Assembly: GCA_030669445.1 (NCBI GenBank)
Contig: DAOVDP010000004.1
Span: 1 to 18,992 of the forward strand
Direction: 5' to 3'
DNA length: 18,992 nucleotides
Origin: Candidatus Latescibacterota bacterium
Lineage (GTDB): Bacteria > Latescibacterota > MVCY01
Shown: one piece after another, positions 1 to 7,600 of the stretch
Layout: the number at the start of each line of letters is the position of its first letter
Position numbering within the stretch: the stretch's first letter is position 1
Position numbers and translations under genes: made by a program
The notes under the pieces: generated by a model
What the model was told of the DNA's origin: nothing
Databases searched by the model: none
Seen by the model: the letters and a program-made list of their open reading frames with translations, nothing else

Positions 1-1
1 A

Positions 2-1129
2 AGTATCTTTTTGTCCCTGAGCCTCATAGCAGGTTGCGGGCAAAATCAGATTAAAATTGAATTCAAAACTCAGCCTAATCAAAAGGCAAGATTGATCACC
101 AAAATAGGGGCAGCCGAGTTTAACCGCCTATTGTCAGATGGATATCTGTTCACAGATATGAAAAGTGGAAAATACCACTTCACCGTGGTAGCCGATGGAT
201 ATTTTGAAACTAAAAAGTGTGAGGTGAAGTTCGCGCCCTTTTTTCCGAATTCAGTCAAGACCTATGTGGTAAAATTTCACCTCCCTGCTGCCGACACCAC
301 CTGGTCCAGGGGAACAGTTTTGTTCAACAGCGACAAACACGGAGTTGACAATTTAGAGATATATTCTATGCGACTGGATGGCTCCAAGCTGACTAATTTG
401 ACTTCTCATAAAGGCTGCGATACCGAGCCCTCCTGGTCACCGGATGGCAGTAAGATAGTGTTTGTATCAGATAGAAATTCGAACCTAATTTGCAGTTCTA
501 TTTACCTTATGGACGCCGATGGCTCCAACCAGACCAGATTGACCTTCAGCAAATCCAAGGATTACAGTCCCTGCTGGTCACCCGATGGCACCAGAATAGC
601 CTTTTGCAGCCAAAGGACAGGTAAAGATCAGATATTTGTGACAAAAGCCAACGGCGATTCGGTCGCTTGCTTAAGTGATGGGACTGCCTCGGACAAATTC
701 CCCTGTTGGTCACCTGACGGTAACAGGATTATCTTCGTCAGCGACCGAGACGGCCGCCGAGGTGACAAAATTTACTCGATGAGGTCCGATGGATCCGATG
801 TTACCCAACTGACCGACACGATAGAGATGGACTGGAATCCTGTCTGGTCGCCTGATGGAAACTGGATCCTGTTTGACTCCAGCAGAAAAGGGGGACGAGA
901 CATATTTCTGATGAAAAGTGACGGTCAGTGTCCGACAAGATTGACCTTAACTTCCGAGAATTACGAATGGCAACCGGTGTGCTTGTCCACTGGGCAGGGT
1001 TTTCTCACCGCCGCCGACTTAGAAGGCAATTACGATATTTATCTGATTAGCCTCTCTGGTGATCGCATTGTAAACTTAACCAACACAAAAGACTGGAATG
1101 AACGCAACTCCAGTTGGAGGCCGTTTTAA
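2..1129 (+). CDS. TolB-like beta-propeller lipoprotein (5' end outside window)
   Basis: The reading frame is open to the left edge. The visible start of translation, a TTG at 11, lies inside a hydrophobic stretch that ends in the lipobox LIAGC, so the true start and most of the signal peptide are probably upstream. The mature protein would be lipid-anchored at Cys9 (counted from the TTG). Residues about 20-95 form a beta-rich N-terminal part with a PEGA-like pattern (KSGKYHFTVVADGYFETKK). Residues about 100-372 are PD40/TolB-type propeller blades: four canonical WSPDG turns at about 142, 189, 233 and 279, each followed by IVF/IAF/IIF/ILF strands, plus two degenerate blades. Such propellers usually bind proteins or glycans at the cell surface or in the periplasm; the ligand here is unknown. 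The gene lies 93 bp before another lipoprotein gene and may share its transcript. Confidence 0.85.
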   Translation, partial: SIFLSLSLIAGCGQNQIKIEFKTQPNQKARLITKIGAAEFNRLLSDGYLFTDMKSGKYHFTVVADGYFETKKCEVKFAPFFPNSVKTYVVKFHLPAADTTWSRGTVLFNSDKHGVDNLEIYSMRLDGSKLTNLTSHKGCDTEPSWSPDGSKIVFVSDRNSNLICSSIYLMDADGSNQTRLTFSKSKDYSPCWSPDGTRIAFCSQRTGKDQIFVTKANGDSVACLSDGTASDKFPCWSPDGNRIIFVSDRDGRRGDKIYSMRSDGSDVTQLTDTIEMDWNPVWSPDGNWILFDSSRKGGRDIFLMKSDGQCPTRLTLTSENYEWQPVCLSTGQGFLTAADLEGNYDIYLISLSGDRIVNLTNTKDWNERNSSWRPF

Positions 1130-1222
1130 TCGGAAACCAGCTAATTGAGAAAACATTCTCACAGCAGAGCTCCAATGCCCAAGGGAAGTATTTCTAAAAT
1201 CTGCTTCAGGAGGTGATAGATT

Positions 1223-1849
1223 ATGCAAAGCAGGATTCTGGGATCCTATCTGTCAAATAGAATTAACCTGCTATGGGGCGGTCTGTTCTTGCTGTTTCTC
1301 ATCGGTTGTGCCACCACACAGGTACAGCCCCCGTCTATTCCAGCCGGGAAAACCATGCTGGTACTTGAGGCCGCTGGAGTTGAAAGTCTCAACTTCACCG
1401 TTTTTGACCAAGGTACGGGCGAAAAAGTCACAGAAGCCTCAGGACTTATGGCTTTTGTCTCACCAGGGACTTACAAGGTGGTAATCCAAACAGATATAGA
1501 CCAGCCGGTCGTTATCGACAGCGTGAAGATCAGAACGGAACTGGAAAAACACCTGCAAGTCCCGGTGGGAAGATTCATAATGACCGTCTCCGAAGAGTAC
1601 ACAGACGAACAGGGCGACAAGAAGATTTCCAGGATACGTCCCCGATTCACCATATATGACTATACTTTGAGTCGTGCCCTGGCCAAAGGAGTAACCACTT
1701 TTCCGCCCAAGCGATATGTCCTTCCTCTCGGGGACTATAAGGTGAACATTGAACTGATGGGAACTCTTGAACAGCGCATTATCAAGGAAGTAGAAATAAG
1801 GTTTGGCAGGATATACCCAATAGATTTTCAGTTTACCAGCAGCAGATGA
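1223..1849 (+). CDS. Small lipoprotein of unknown function, possibly with PEGA-like segments
   Basis: A 208-residue protein with a positively charged N-terminus, a hydrophobic segment at about 16-28 and the lipobox LIGC with Cys29 as the lipidation site. The start is well supported: a full anti-SD match AGGAGGTGAT at 1208-1217 lies 5 nt before the ATG. The mature part is beta-rich. Two stretches (GTYKVVIQTD near residue 82 and LPLGDYKVNIEL near 166) resemble the 'GxYxVxI' strands of PEGA-type surface domains, a motif also seen in the preceding lipoprotein. I do not recognise a specific family. The neighbouring lipoprotein and the terminator just downstream suggest a small envelope-protein operon. 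Confidence 0.8.
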   Translation: MQSRILGSYLSNRINLLWGGLFLLFLIGCATTQVQPPSIPAGKTMLVLEAAGVESLNFTVFDQGTGEKVTEASGLMAFVSPGTYKVVIQTDIDQPVVIDSVKIRTELEKHLQVPVGRFIMTVSEEYTDEQGDKKISRIRPRFTIYDYTLSRALAKGVTTFPPKRYVLPLGDYKVNIELMGTLEQRIIKEVEIRFGRIYPIDFQFTSSR

Positions 1850-1883
1850 GAGTGAACTGCACCAGGAGAGGTTATACTGCAAG

Positions 1884-1916
1884 AAAAACGGCCCAACCAA
1901 GATGGGCCGTTTTTTT
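1884..1916. terminator. Bidirectional intrinsic terminator
   Basis: A 7-bp GC-rich stem (CGGCCCA at 1889-1895 with TGGGCCG at 1903-1909) is flanked by five A on the left and seven T on the right, so the stem can extend by A-T pairs and the structure works on both strands. It sits between the end of the lipoprotein gene (1849, +) and the end of the convergent metallo-hydrolase gene (1937, -). Confidence 0.9.
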
Positions 1917-1936
1917 GCTATAATCTACGGCAAGAA

Positions 1937-2566
1937 TCACCTTTCTTTTAGAAATGGGTTCTCCCTCCGTTCCTGTCCCACGGTAGTGATCTCTCCATGC
2001 CCAGGATAGACTACTGTCTCCTCACCGAGTATCAACAGTTTCTGGCGAATAGATTCCAGCAGTAGCTCCAGTGAGGCACCAGGAAAATCCGTTCTCCCTA
2101 TGCTTCCCTGAAACAGGGTATCGCCGGCAAAAACGGCCTTGCCAGGCACCAACAGGCTAATCCCACCGGGGGAATGCCCCGGGGTGAAAAGCACTTTAAG
2201 ACTCAACCCACTTACTTCTATCACATTGCCTTCCTCCAGTAGAATATCGGCGGGTGGCGAGGTCACTGGAGAAGAGAAAAAACGGGAGAGATTTGCCACT
2301 GGGTCGGTCAACAGAGGGGTACCCAGCCGGTGAATGAGTATCTGTGCCCCGGTTTGCTCCTTGATCTCTCGATTGGCACCGATATGGTCGCAGTGACCGT
2401 GGGTGTTGATGATTTTATTTACCTTGAGCTTTTTTTGTTCTATTACTTGCAGAATCTCTCTGGCATTAGCCCCGGGGTCGATAACCGCTGCCTCTTCACC
2501 CTCAGCGGCCGCCACAAGATAGCAATTCGTCCCAAACTCGCTCACCACTATTCTCTCGATTAGCAA
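1937..2566 (-). CDS. Metallo-beta-lactamase-fold hydrolase (glyoxalase II-like)
   Basis: A 209-residue single-domain protein of the MBL-fold hydrolase superfamily. It has the THxHxDH signature (H56, H58, D60, H61), a further metal-ligand His in TPGHSPGG (H131), the bridging Asp in AGDTLF (D149) and the last ligand in PGHGE (H190). This full set predicts a di-metal hydrolase, as in glyoxalase II (S-D-lactoylglutathione hydrolysis), but the protein lacks the C-terminal substrate-binding domain of true GloB. It belongs to the short, widespread group whose substrate is usually unassigned. The start is a TTG at 2566, chosen because AGGAGGGA (complement of 2571-2578) lies 4 nt upstream. It is the last gene of a minus-strand run with the HD phosphohydrolase and DNA-repair genes. 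Confidence 0.9.
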   Translation of the reverse strand: MLIERIVVSEFGTNCYLVAAAEGEEAAVIDPGANAREILQVIEQKKLKVNKIINTHGHCDHIGANREIKEQTGAQILIHRLGTPLLTDPVANLSRFFSSPVTSPPADILLEEGNVIEVSGLSLKVLFTPGHSPGGISLLVPGKAVFAGDTLFQGSIGRTDFPGASLELLLESIRQKLLILGEETVVYPGHGEITTVGQERRENPFLKER

Positions 2567-2644
2567 TCGTTCCCTCCTGTAAGTTCTTTATAAGAAAATC
2601 CTGTTGCCACTCGTGCTCCCCGTACTAATTCGCCTTCTGACTAC

Positions 2645-3220
2645 TTATAGTCCCAACTGATCGCTTATCGCCTGCATTGCTCTCAGGCTTATCTGTACAA
2701 ACTCCTCCGGACTTAAACCTAAGTTCTTGCATTCCAGGATAATCTGGCGATCCACATTTCGGGCAAACTCTTTCTGCTTCATCTTTTTCAGCACCGATTT
2801 CACCTTCACCTGAGAAAGCTCTTTGCCGGGGTGAACCAGAGCTGCGGCCACGATCAGTCCAGTAATTGTCTCGGCTGAGGCCAGGGCAAAATCGAGCAAA
2901 GTCTGGCGTCTTGTCCCTGTCTCTTCGTTATGGGATTTGACAGCGTGGACAATCTCAGGGGAAACCCCTCGCTTGGCCAAGACTAAAGCGGCCATCAGTC
3001 CATGCCTGGAAGGCTCATCTCTTGTCTGCTCGAAATCCAGGTCATGAAGCAAACCGGCTATTCCCCACTGTTCCACATCTTTACCCAATCTCTCCGCCAG
3101 GGCCCTCATTATCGCCTCAGACGCCAGGCAATGGCGGATCAGGTTCACAGACCCGATCTTTTGATTGAGTAGCTCCCAGGCCTGTTGGCGAGTGATCCCT
3201 GTTGAAGTTTTCTCAGACAT
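2645..3220 (-). CDS. HD-domain (HDIG-type) phosphohydrolase
   Basis: A 191-residue HD-superfamily protein. Visible metal-site residues are H30 (NLIRHCLA), the HD pair H59-D60 (GLLHDLDF), H73 (SRHGLMAA) and H97 (KSHNEE). In related small HDIG proteins the last ligand is an Asp in a motif like 'AADELTGLIVA'; here the segment is ASAETITGLIVA, so Glu117 aligns where Asp is usual. The rest of the segment is well conserved. The substrate is not known; HD enzymes of this size act on nucleotides or other phosphate esters. The ATG is preceded by AAGGAGG, which overlaps the stop of the upstream endonuclease gene; only 12 bp separate the two, so they are cotranscribed. Confidence 0.85.
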   Translation of the reverse strand: MSEKTSTGITRQQAWELLNQKIGSVNLIRHCLASEAIMRALAERLGKDVEQWGIAGLLHDLDFEQTRDEPSRHGLMAALVLAKRGVSPEIVHAVKSHNEETGTRRQTLLDFALASAETITGLIVAAALVHPGKELSQVKVKSVLKKMKQKEFARNVDRQIILECKNLGLSPEEFVQISLRAMQAISDQLGL

Positions 3221-3232
3221 AATTTATCCTCC

Positions 3233-3973
3233 TTATCTAACCGCAAAGATAGTATCGTTGCGGTTTTTCTCCCGCCGGGTCGCCTCTACGACATTATTCT
3301 CTTCGCCATTTAACCACCAGTTTTTTTTAACAAAATACCCACAGTACTGCTGAACCGGACAGATTTGACAGCGGGGATTCCGTGCCCGACAGATGGTTCT
3401 CCCAAGCTTAAGCAAGTTCAGATGAAAGGAGTATGCCTTCCCTGGGGACAGCAGGCGGTTCATGATCCTATGGGTTTTCTCCGCAGAACTGCCCTCCGGC
3501 ACCAGCCCTAATCTCCTACAAATTCTGAGAACATGTGTGTCTACCGGAAAGACATCCCTGCCGCAGGCAAAACAGAGCACTACGCTAATGGTCTTCAGCC
3601 CCACCCCTTTAACCTGGCAGAAGGCGGAGATAACCTCTTCTGTCTCCATATCGCAGATAGGTTTGAGGCTCAACTGCCCGTAATTCTCTTTGATCCAAAT
3701 CAGAAGGGCCTTGATCCTAACTGCTTTCTGCTCTGCCAGTCCCCCCACCCGGATGGCAGCGGCAATCTGGGCCGGCTCTGCTGCCAGCACATCCTCCCAG
3801 GTGGGAAACCTCTGTCTAAGGGAGTGGTAAGCCCGGCCGCTGTTGGTGTCAGTGGTATTCTGGGAGAGAATAGTCCTGATCAGTGTGTCCAAGGGTTCCT
3901 CGGCCAGGCGCCGGTGAGGAACTCCGAATTCGTTTTCTAATAGCTCAATTACTCTGCTGATTTTTTGTTCCAC
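3233..3973 (-). CDS. nth: Endonuclease III homologue (HhH-GPD DNA glycosylase with 4Fe-4S cluster)
   Basis: Base-excision repair glycosylase/AP lyase family. The helix-hairpin-helix is at about 121-130 (VKGVGLKT) with the catalytic Lys127, and the catalytic Asp145 is in FPVDTHVLR. The iron-sulfur loop has the spacing C-X6-C-X2-C-X5-C at C195, C202, C205 and C211. The start is a GTG lying inside the end of ogt (25-bp overlap), so translation is probably coupled. At 246 residues it is longer than E. coli Nth (211). The family-like part ends just after C211, and residues 214-246 are a basic tail encoded by repeat-like DNA (see findings). The symbol reflects the family; a related iron-sulfur HhH-GPD glycosylase with another damage preference is possible. 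Confidence 0.88.
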   Translation of the reverse strand: MEQKISRVIELLENEFGVPHRRLAEEPLDTLIRTILSQNTTDTNSGRAYHSLRQRFPTWEDVLAAEPAQIAAAIRVGGLAEQKAVRIKALLIWIKENYGQLSLKPICDMETEEVISAFCQVKGVGLKTISVVLCFACGRDVFPVDTHVLRICRRLGLVPEGSSAEKTHRIMNRLLSPGKAYSFHLNLLKLGRTICRARNPRCQICPVQQYCGYFVKKNWWLNGEENNVVEATRREKNRNDTIFAVR

Positions 3974-4533
3974 TTAAGGCAGGTCCCTTCCAGTTTCAAC
4001 AGGGCTTTCTTCCATTCGAGTCCGGCTGAAAAACCTCCCAGACTACCATCTGTCCTCACTACCCGGTGACAGGGAACCACCAGAGGGAATGGATTTTGAG
4101 CCAAGGCTCCTCCCACAGCCCGTGCTGTCTTGGGTCTGCCCAACCGGGCAGCAATCCACCCATAGGTGCGCACCTCTCCGTAGGGGATCTCTGAAGCCAC
4201 CCTCCAGACATCCCTCTGGAAGTCTGTATGCCCGGAGAGCTCCAACGGCACAGAGATTCGAACTGCTTTCCCTGAAAAATATCTTGTTAGGACATCAATC
4301 AGCTCAGCTAATTGCTTGTCAGGCACCGGAAATGGAGCGAGGTGGAGTCCTGTAGGTTGGATTAAGCGTAGTCCTGTAGCCTCACTTAACTGTAGGTTGG
4401 GTTCACTACGCTTAACCCAACCTACTAGGTCCGAGAGTATGATTTGTTGTAACTTTCCGTTATACCACCGGATCAAAATCTTCCCAAATTCTGTCTCCAA
4501 AGGGACTACCAGTCTTTTCTCAGCCATCGTCAT
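3949..4533 (-). CDS. ogt: Methylated-DNA--[protein]-cysteine S-methyltransferase (Ogt/MGMT)
   Basis: Suicide repair protein that transfers alkyl groups from O6-alkylguanine to its own cysteine. The C-terminal domain is complete: FQRDVW at 105-110, IPYGEVRTYGWIA, RAVGGALAQNP and the active-site PCHRV with acceptor Cys155, then GGFSAGLEWK. The N-terminal domain is recognisable (TEFGKILIRWYNGKLQQIIL), but residues about 36-61 are encoded by two pieces of a dispersed palindromic repeat, read in frame without stops. They fall in the variable loop between the N-terminal sheet and the first helix, so activity may be kept. Two ATGs are close together (4533 and 4527); neither has a strong SD. The gene overlaps the endonuclease III gene, forming a DNA-repair pair. 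Confidence 0.9.
   Translation of the reverse strand: MTMAEKRLVVPLETEFGKILIRWYNGKLQQIILSDLVGWVKRSEPNLQLSEATGLRLIQPTGLHLAPFPVPDKQLAELIDVLTRYFSGKAVRISVPLELSGHTDFQRDVWRVASEIPYGEVRTYGWIAARLGRPKTARAVGGALAQNPFPLVVPCHRVVRTDGSLGGFSAGLEWKKALLKLEGTCLKWNKKSAE
4346..4426. repeat. Dispersed palindromic repeat, one full and one partial copy, inside ogt
   Basis: The full copy is a hairpin with perfect 12-bp arms, GTAGGTTGGGTT at 4392-4403 and its complement at 4414-4425, with a 10-base loop. A partial copy at 4351-4371 begins TGTAGGTTGG and continues ATTAAGCGTAG, matching the reverse complement of the full copy's loop and arm with one base difference. The 10-mer AGTCCTGTAG occurs directly repeated at 4346-4355 and 4370-4379. 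The 'GTAGGTTGGGTT' motif resembles palindromes I know as common intergenic repeats in diverse bacterial genomes. Here it lies wholly within a coding region. Confidence 0.85.
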
Positions 4534-4575
4534 TAGTCATTCTTCATTAGATTCTATGGTGTGAACCGACCACAT

Positions 4576-4606
4576 TGTAGAGACGACCCGCCGGGTCGTC
4601 TCTACA
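4576..4606. repeat. 31-bp perfect palindromic element (REP-like)
   Basis: Perfect 15-bp arms (TGTAGAGACGACCCG and its complement) around a single central C, in the 100-bp gap between the DUF4175 gene and ogt. It has no T-tract, so it is better read as a dispersed palindrome than as an intrinsic terminator, although the RNA hairpin could still affect read-through from the upstream gene. A half copy with 18 of 20 bases identical is found at 3271-3290 inside the 3' end of the endonuclease III gene. Confidence 0.85.
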
Positions 4607-4633
4607 TAGGCAGGAGACAAGCACCGCTGTTCA

Positions 4634-7600
4634 TTAGGGAAAGGGGTCTCTCAGTTCATCAGAGATAGCCTCGAAATATTTTATCAGAAGCTCCTCATAT
4701 TCTCTGGGATAACCCTGCTTTAAGGCCTTTTGGAGTTCGTACCGGAGTAGATTCTTTCTCTCCCCCAGGTCCAGGGGCAAGGCTATCGACCCAGCGCGGG
4801 TACGGTCTTGACCCACCTGTGATTCCCTTTTTCGACTGAAATCTGCTTTTCTCAGCGATCTTTGAGCATCTAACAGCCGGGAGAGGATTCGCCGCTGCCG
4901 CTCTATGGTCTGTGGGGTCACCTGCCGTCTCTGGAGATCCCGGGCCACCTTCTCCATTTCCTGGCCTAACTGCCCGATTCTGCCCAGGATATCCCGTCTT
5001 GTTCCCATCCTCTGGGCAAGCCCCTCAACTGCCCCCTGCAAGGCCATCTGCTGGGCGGCCAGTGAGGCCAGAAGGGCCTGCTGCTGAGCGGAAAGGCCTT
5101 GTTTACCTTCAAACTGTTGGGCAGCTTGATTTAGCTGTTGCTGTTGCTGGCTTAACTGCTGTAGCTGCTGCAGCAATTGACTGAGCCCGGTTGCCGAGGG
5201 CGCTTGAGAAAGGGCAGAAAGAGACTGATACAACAAGATAGCAGTTCGGTTCAGTGCCCCCAGCGTCTCTTTTTGTCGCAATTTCAGCAGATGAGGATTT
5301 CTGGCCTCCAAGGCTGATATTGTCTCGTCTATTTTTCTGACTGCCAAGTTCAGAGAGTTTGTTATGCTATTGTTAATCCAGAAGCTTTTTCTCGCCACAT
5401 CCTCCAGAGACTGGGTTACCACAGATGTGCCTTCTCGAAGCTCCTGTTGACCTTGCCCTATTTCTGCCAACCACGATTCCAGCGGAGATTCCACCTGGCG
5501 GTGGAGTGCTTCCTCCTGCCGCTGGGAGAGGTAAAGAAGGTCGTGTAGTGCTCTCGCTATTTTTGTGGCAATTGCGGCCTTGCAGCCTTTCAGTATTGCC
5601 TTCTGTAGATTTTTCAGTTCAGCCGAGAACTGATCCAGATCGTTTAAGATCCCCTCCTCCATTTGTTTTGCCTCAGTGGTTTTTCCGCTCTGCAAAAGGG
5701 AAACCGTCTGGTGCATCCTGGGCACTACGGCCTTCTCGTTCATGAATTGCAACTGAGATCCTATCTGCTTCCGCCAGGCAGGACAGAGCTCCTTCAGCCG
5801 CTCTAAGCTTTGCTCTATCCCCTCTGTATCCCTTTCTATCGCCTCCTGTTGGCCAGCCAATCTCTCTGTATCGGTCCCCGGCAGGGTGCTTTCTTTAAGC
5901 AGCTTCTGTCGCCTCACCAGCTCCTCTGCCTGTTTGACTACCGCGTCCATCTGCTGCTCTATCTGCAGTTGTTTTAGGATGGAGATGGTCCGTTCTATGC
6001 TTCTTTGAAGTTCCTCCTGGGAGAAACTAAATTCTTTGAGAGCCTGCTGAAGCTGTTGAGGAATGAGTTGTTCCATTGCTTGATGGAGTCTTTCTAATCT
6101 CTTTTTCATCTCGGGGGTGATGGTCTGTTCCAGCAAGTCTCTCAACTGCTCCAGCTTTTTCAGCGTCTCCAGGGTGATCAGGTCCCTTTTTCCCAATCGT
6201 TGGCTGATCTGATCAATCTGTTCTGAGATTCTGCTCAGTTCCGTTGCTATCTGTTCTTGGTTCCCTATGGCGGTCTGGAGTTCTCTTTTCTCATCCCAGG
6301 TGAGTTCCTGATGTTTCAGGGCCTTGCGTCGCAATTCCTCCAACCGTTCTCGGGTGGTCTGCAATTGTCGAACAATCTCCTCCATTGCGGCGATCTGTTC
6401 TGTCTGTTCCCCCTCGCTCCTGTTGAAGATCTCCTCAATGGTGGGGAAGTGCACCGCAAAGCGGCGGCTTTGGGCTGATTTAGGACCCGACAGGAAGTCG
6501 TTGTCGTAGACCCGAACCCAGTAGAAGAGGGAATCACCGGGCAGAAGACTCAAATGGTCCAGATCCCAGATGTACTGTTCTTGCACCCTCGCCTCGGAGG
6601 TAGAAGAGATAGGAATTTCCTCTCGATTGAGGGGGAGCGAATCTGCGCTTGCCTCGTGAAAGAGCAGCTCCATCTGGGAGAAACCGAAATCATCCACCGC
6701 TTCAATCTGGAGAGACAAAAGCATATCCTCAGCTAAGTCAGTATCCTGTCCAGGCTGGACAATCCTCACCGCCGGAGGTTTGTCCCTGAGGGCCTCGATG
6801 CGGTAACGGATAGGCTGGCGATTGTGTCTGCCCTGGGGGTCCGTAAGCTCAATATAGTATTGGTCATCCTCTTTGAGCAGTAGTTCTGTTTTTGCAAGGC
6901 GATGTTCCACCTCCATCGTCAACGGGGGACGGTGGTCAAATACTAACCTTGCTTTCTCCAACGGCTTGTTGGCCAAAACCTTAACAGAGACCTCAGTGCC
7001 GACCACTGCGGAGATGTGACCTGTGCTCTCCACTTTGCTTCCCAGACGGGTATAGGCAGGGAACCGATAGCGGAGGAAAATCTCCTTCACCGTCGGCAGT
7101 TCATAGACTTCTGCCCGGAACACCTGACTTTGTGCTCGTCCTGCCCGGACATAATAGTCTATGGAATCTCTGAGTTTATCAAAGGTGCAATAGAGGGTAT
7201 CACAGTCAGGGTTGCCGGTAGGAAGGGTGGTTTTACTCCATTGTTCGGAGGCAGAGGAGAACGAACGGGAAAAAAGGTTCACCTCTGAGGGGATTTCTCC
7301 AGCAAGGATGATCTTTATCTTCAGATCCTCGCCTTTTGACAGGGCGGTATTCCCCGGGAAGACCTGGATAGTGACTTCGAGAGGGCGCACGGACTGGACT
7401 GAAGGGGAGAGACACCTTCCCAGCGCCTGCTTAAGAGCAGGGGAAAAGGCCACCAGAAGTAAAATCCACAGACAGCCAGCGGTGGCCGCAACCTTGAGGG
7501 ATCTAAATAAAGGCTTTTTGTCAATTACCCGGCGAAAATCAATATTCTGGGCGATCTGCTCTGCCTGGAGCACTGTCTGTTCGATCATCTCCGGGGAATA

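Noticed and set aside
1460..1900. 146-codon open frame antisense to the second lipoprotein gene
   Set aside because: It would begin inside the terminator and has no family resemblance; the plus-strand gene has a perfect SD and a lipobox.
4346..4606. CRISPR array from the repeated palindromes
   Set aside because: Copies differ in orientation and length, spacing is irregular, there are too few units and no cas genes are present.
4576..4606. Intrinsic terminator between the DUF4175 gene and ogt
   Set aside because: The stem is strong but no T run follows on either strand, and a half copy occurs inside another gene, which fits a dispersed repeat better.
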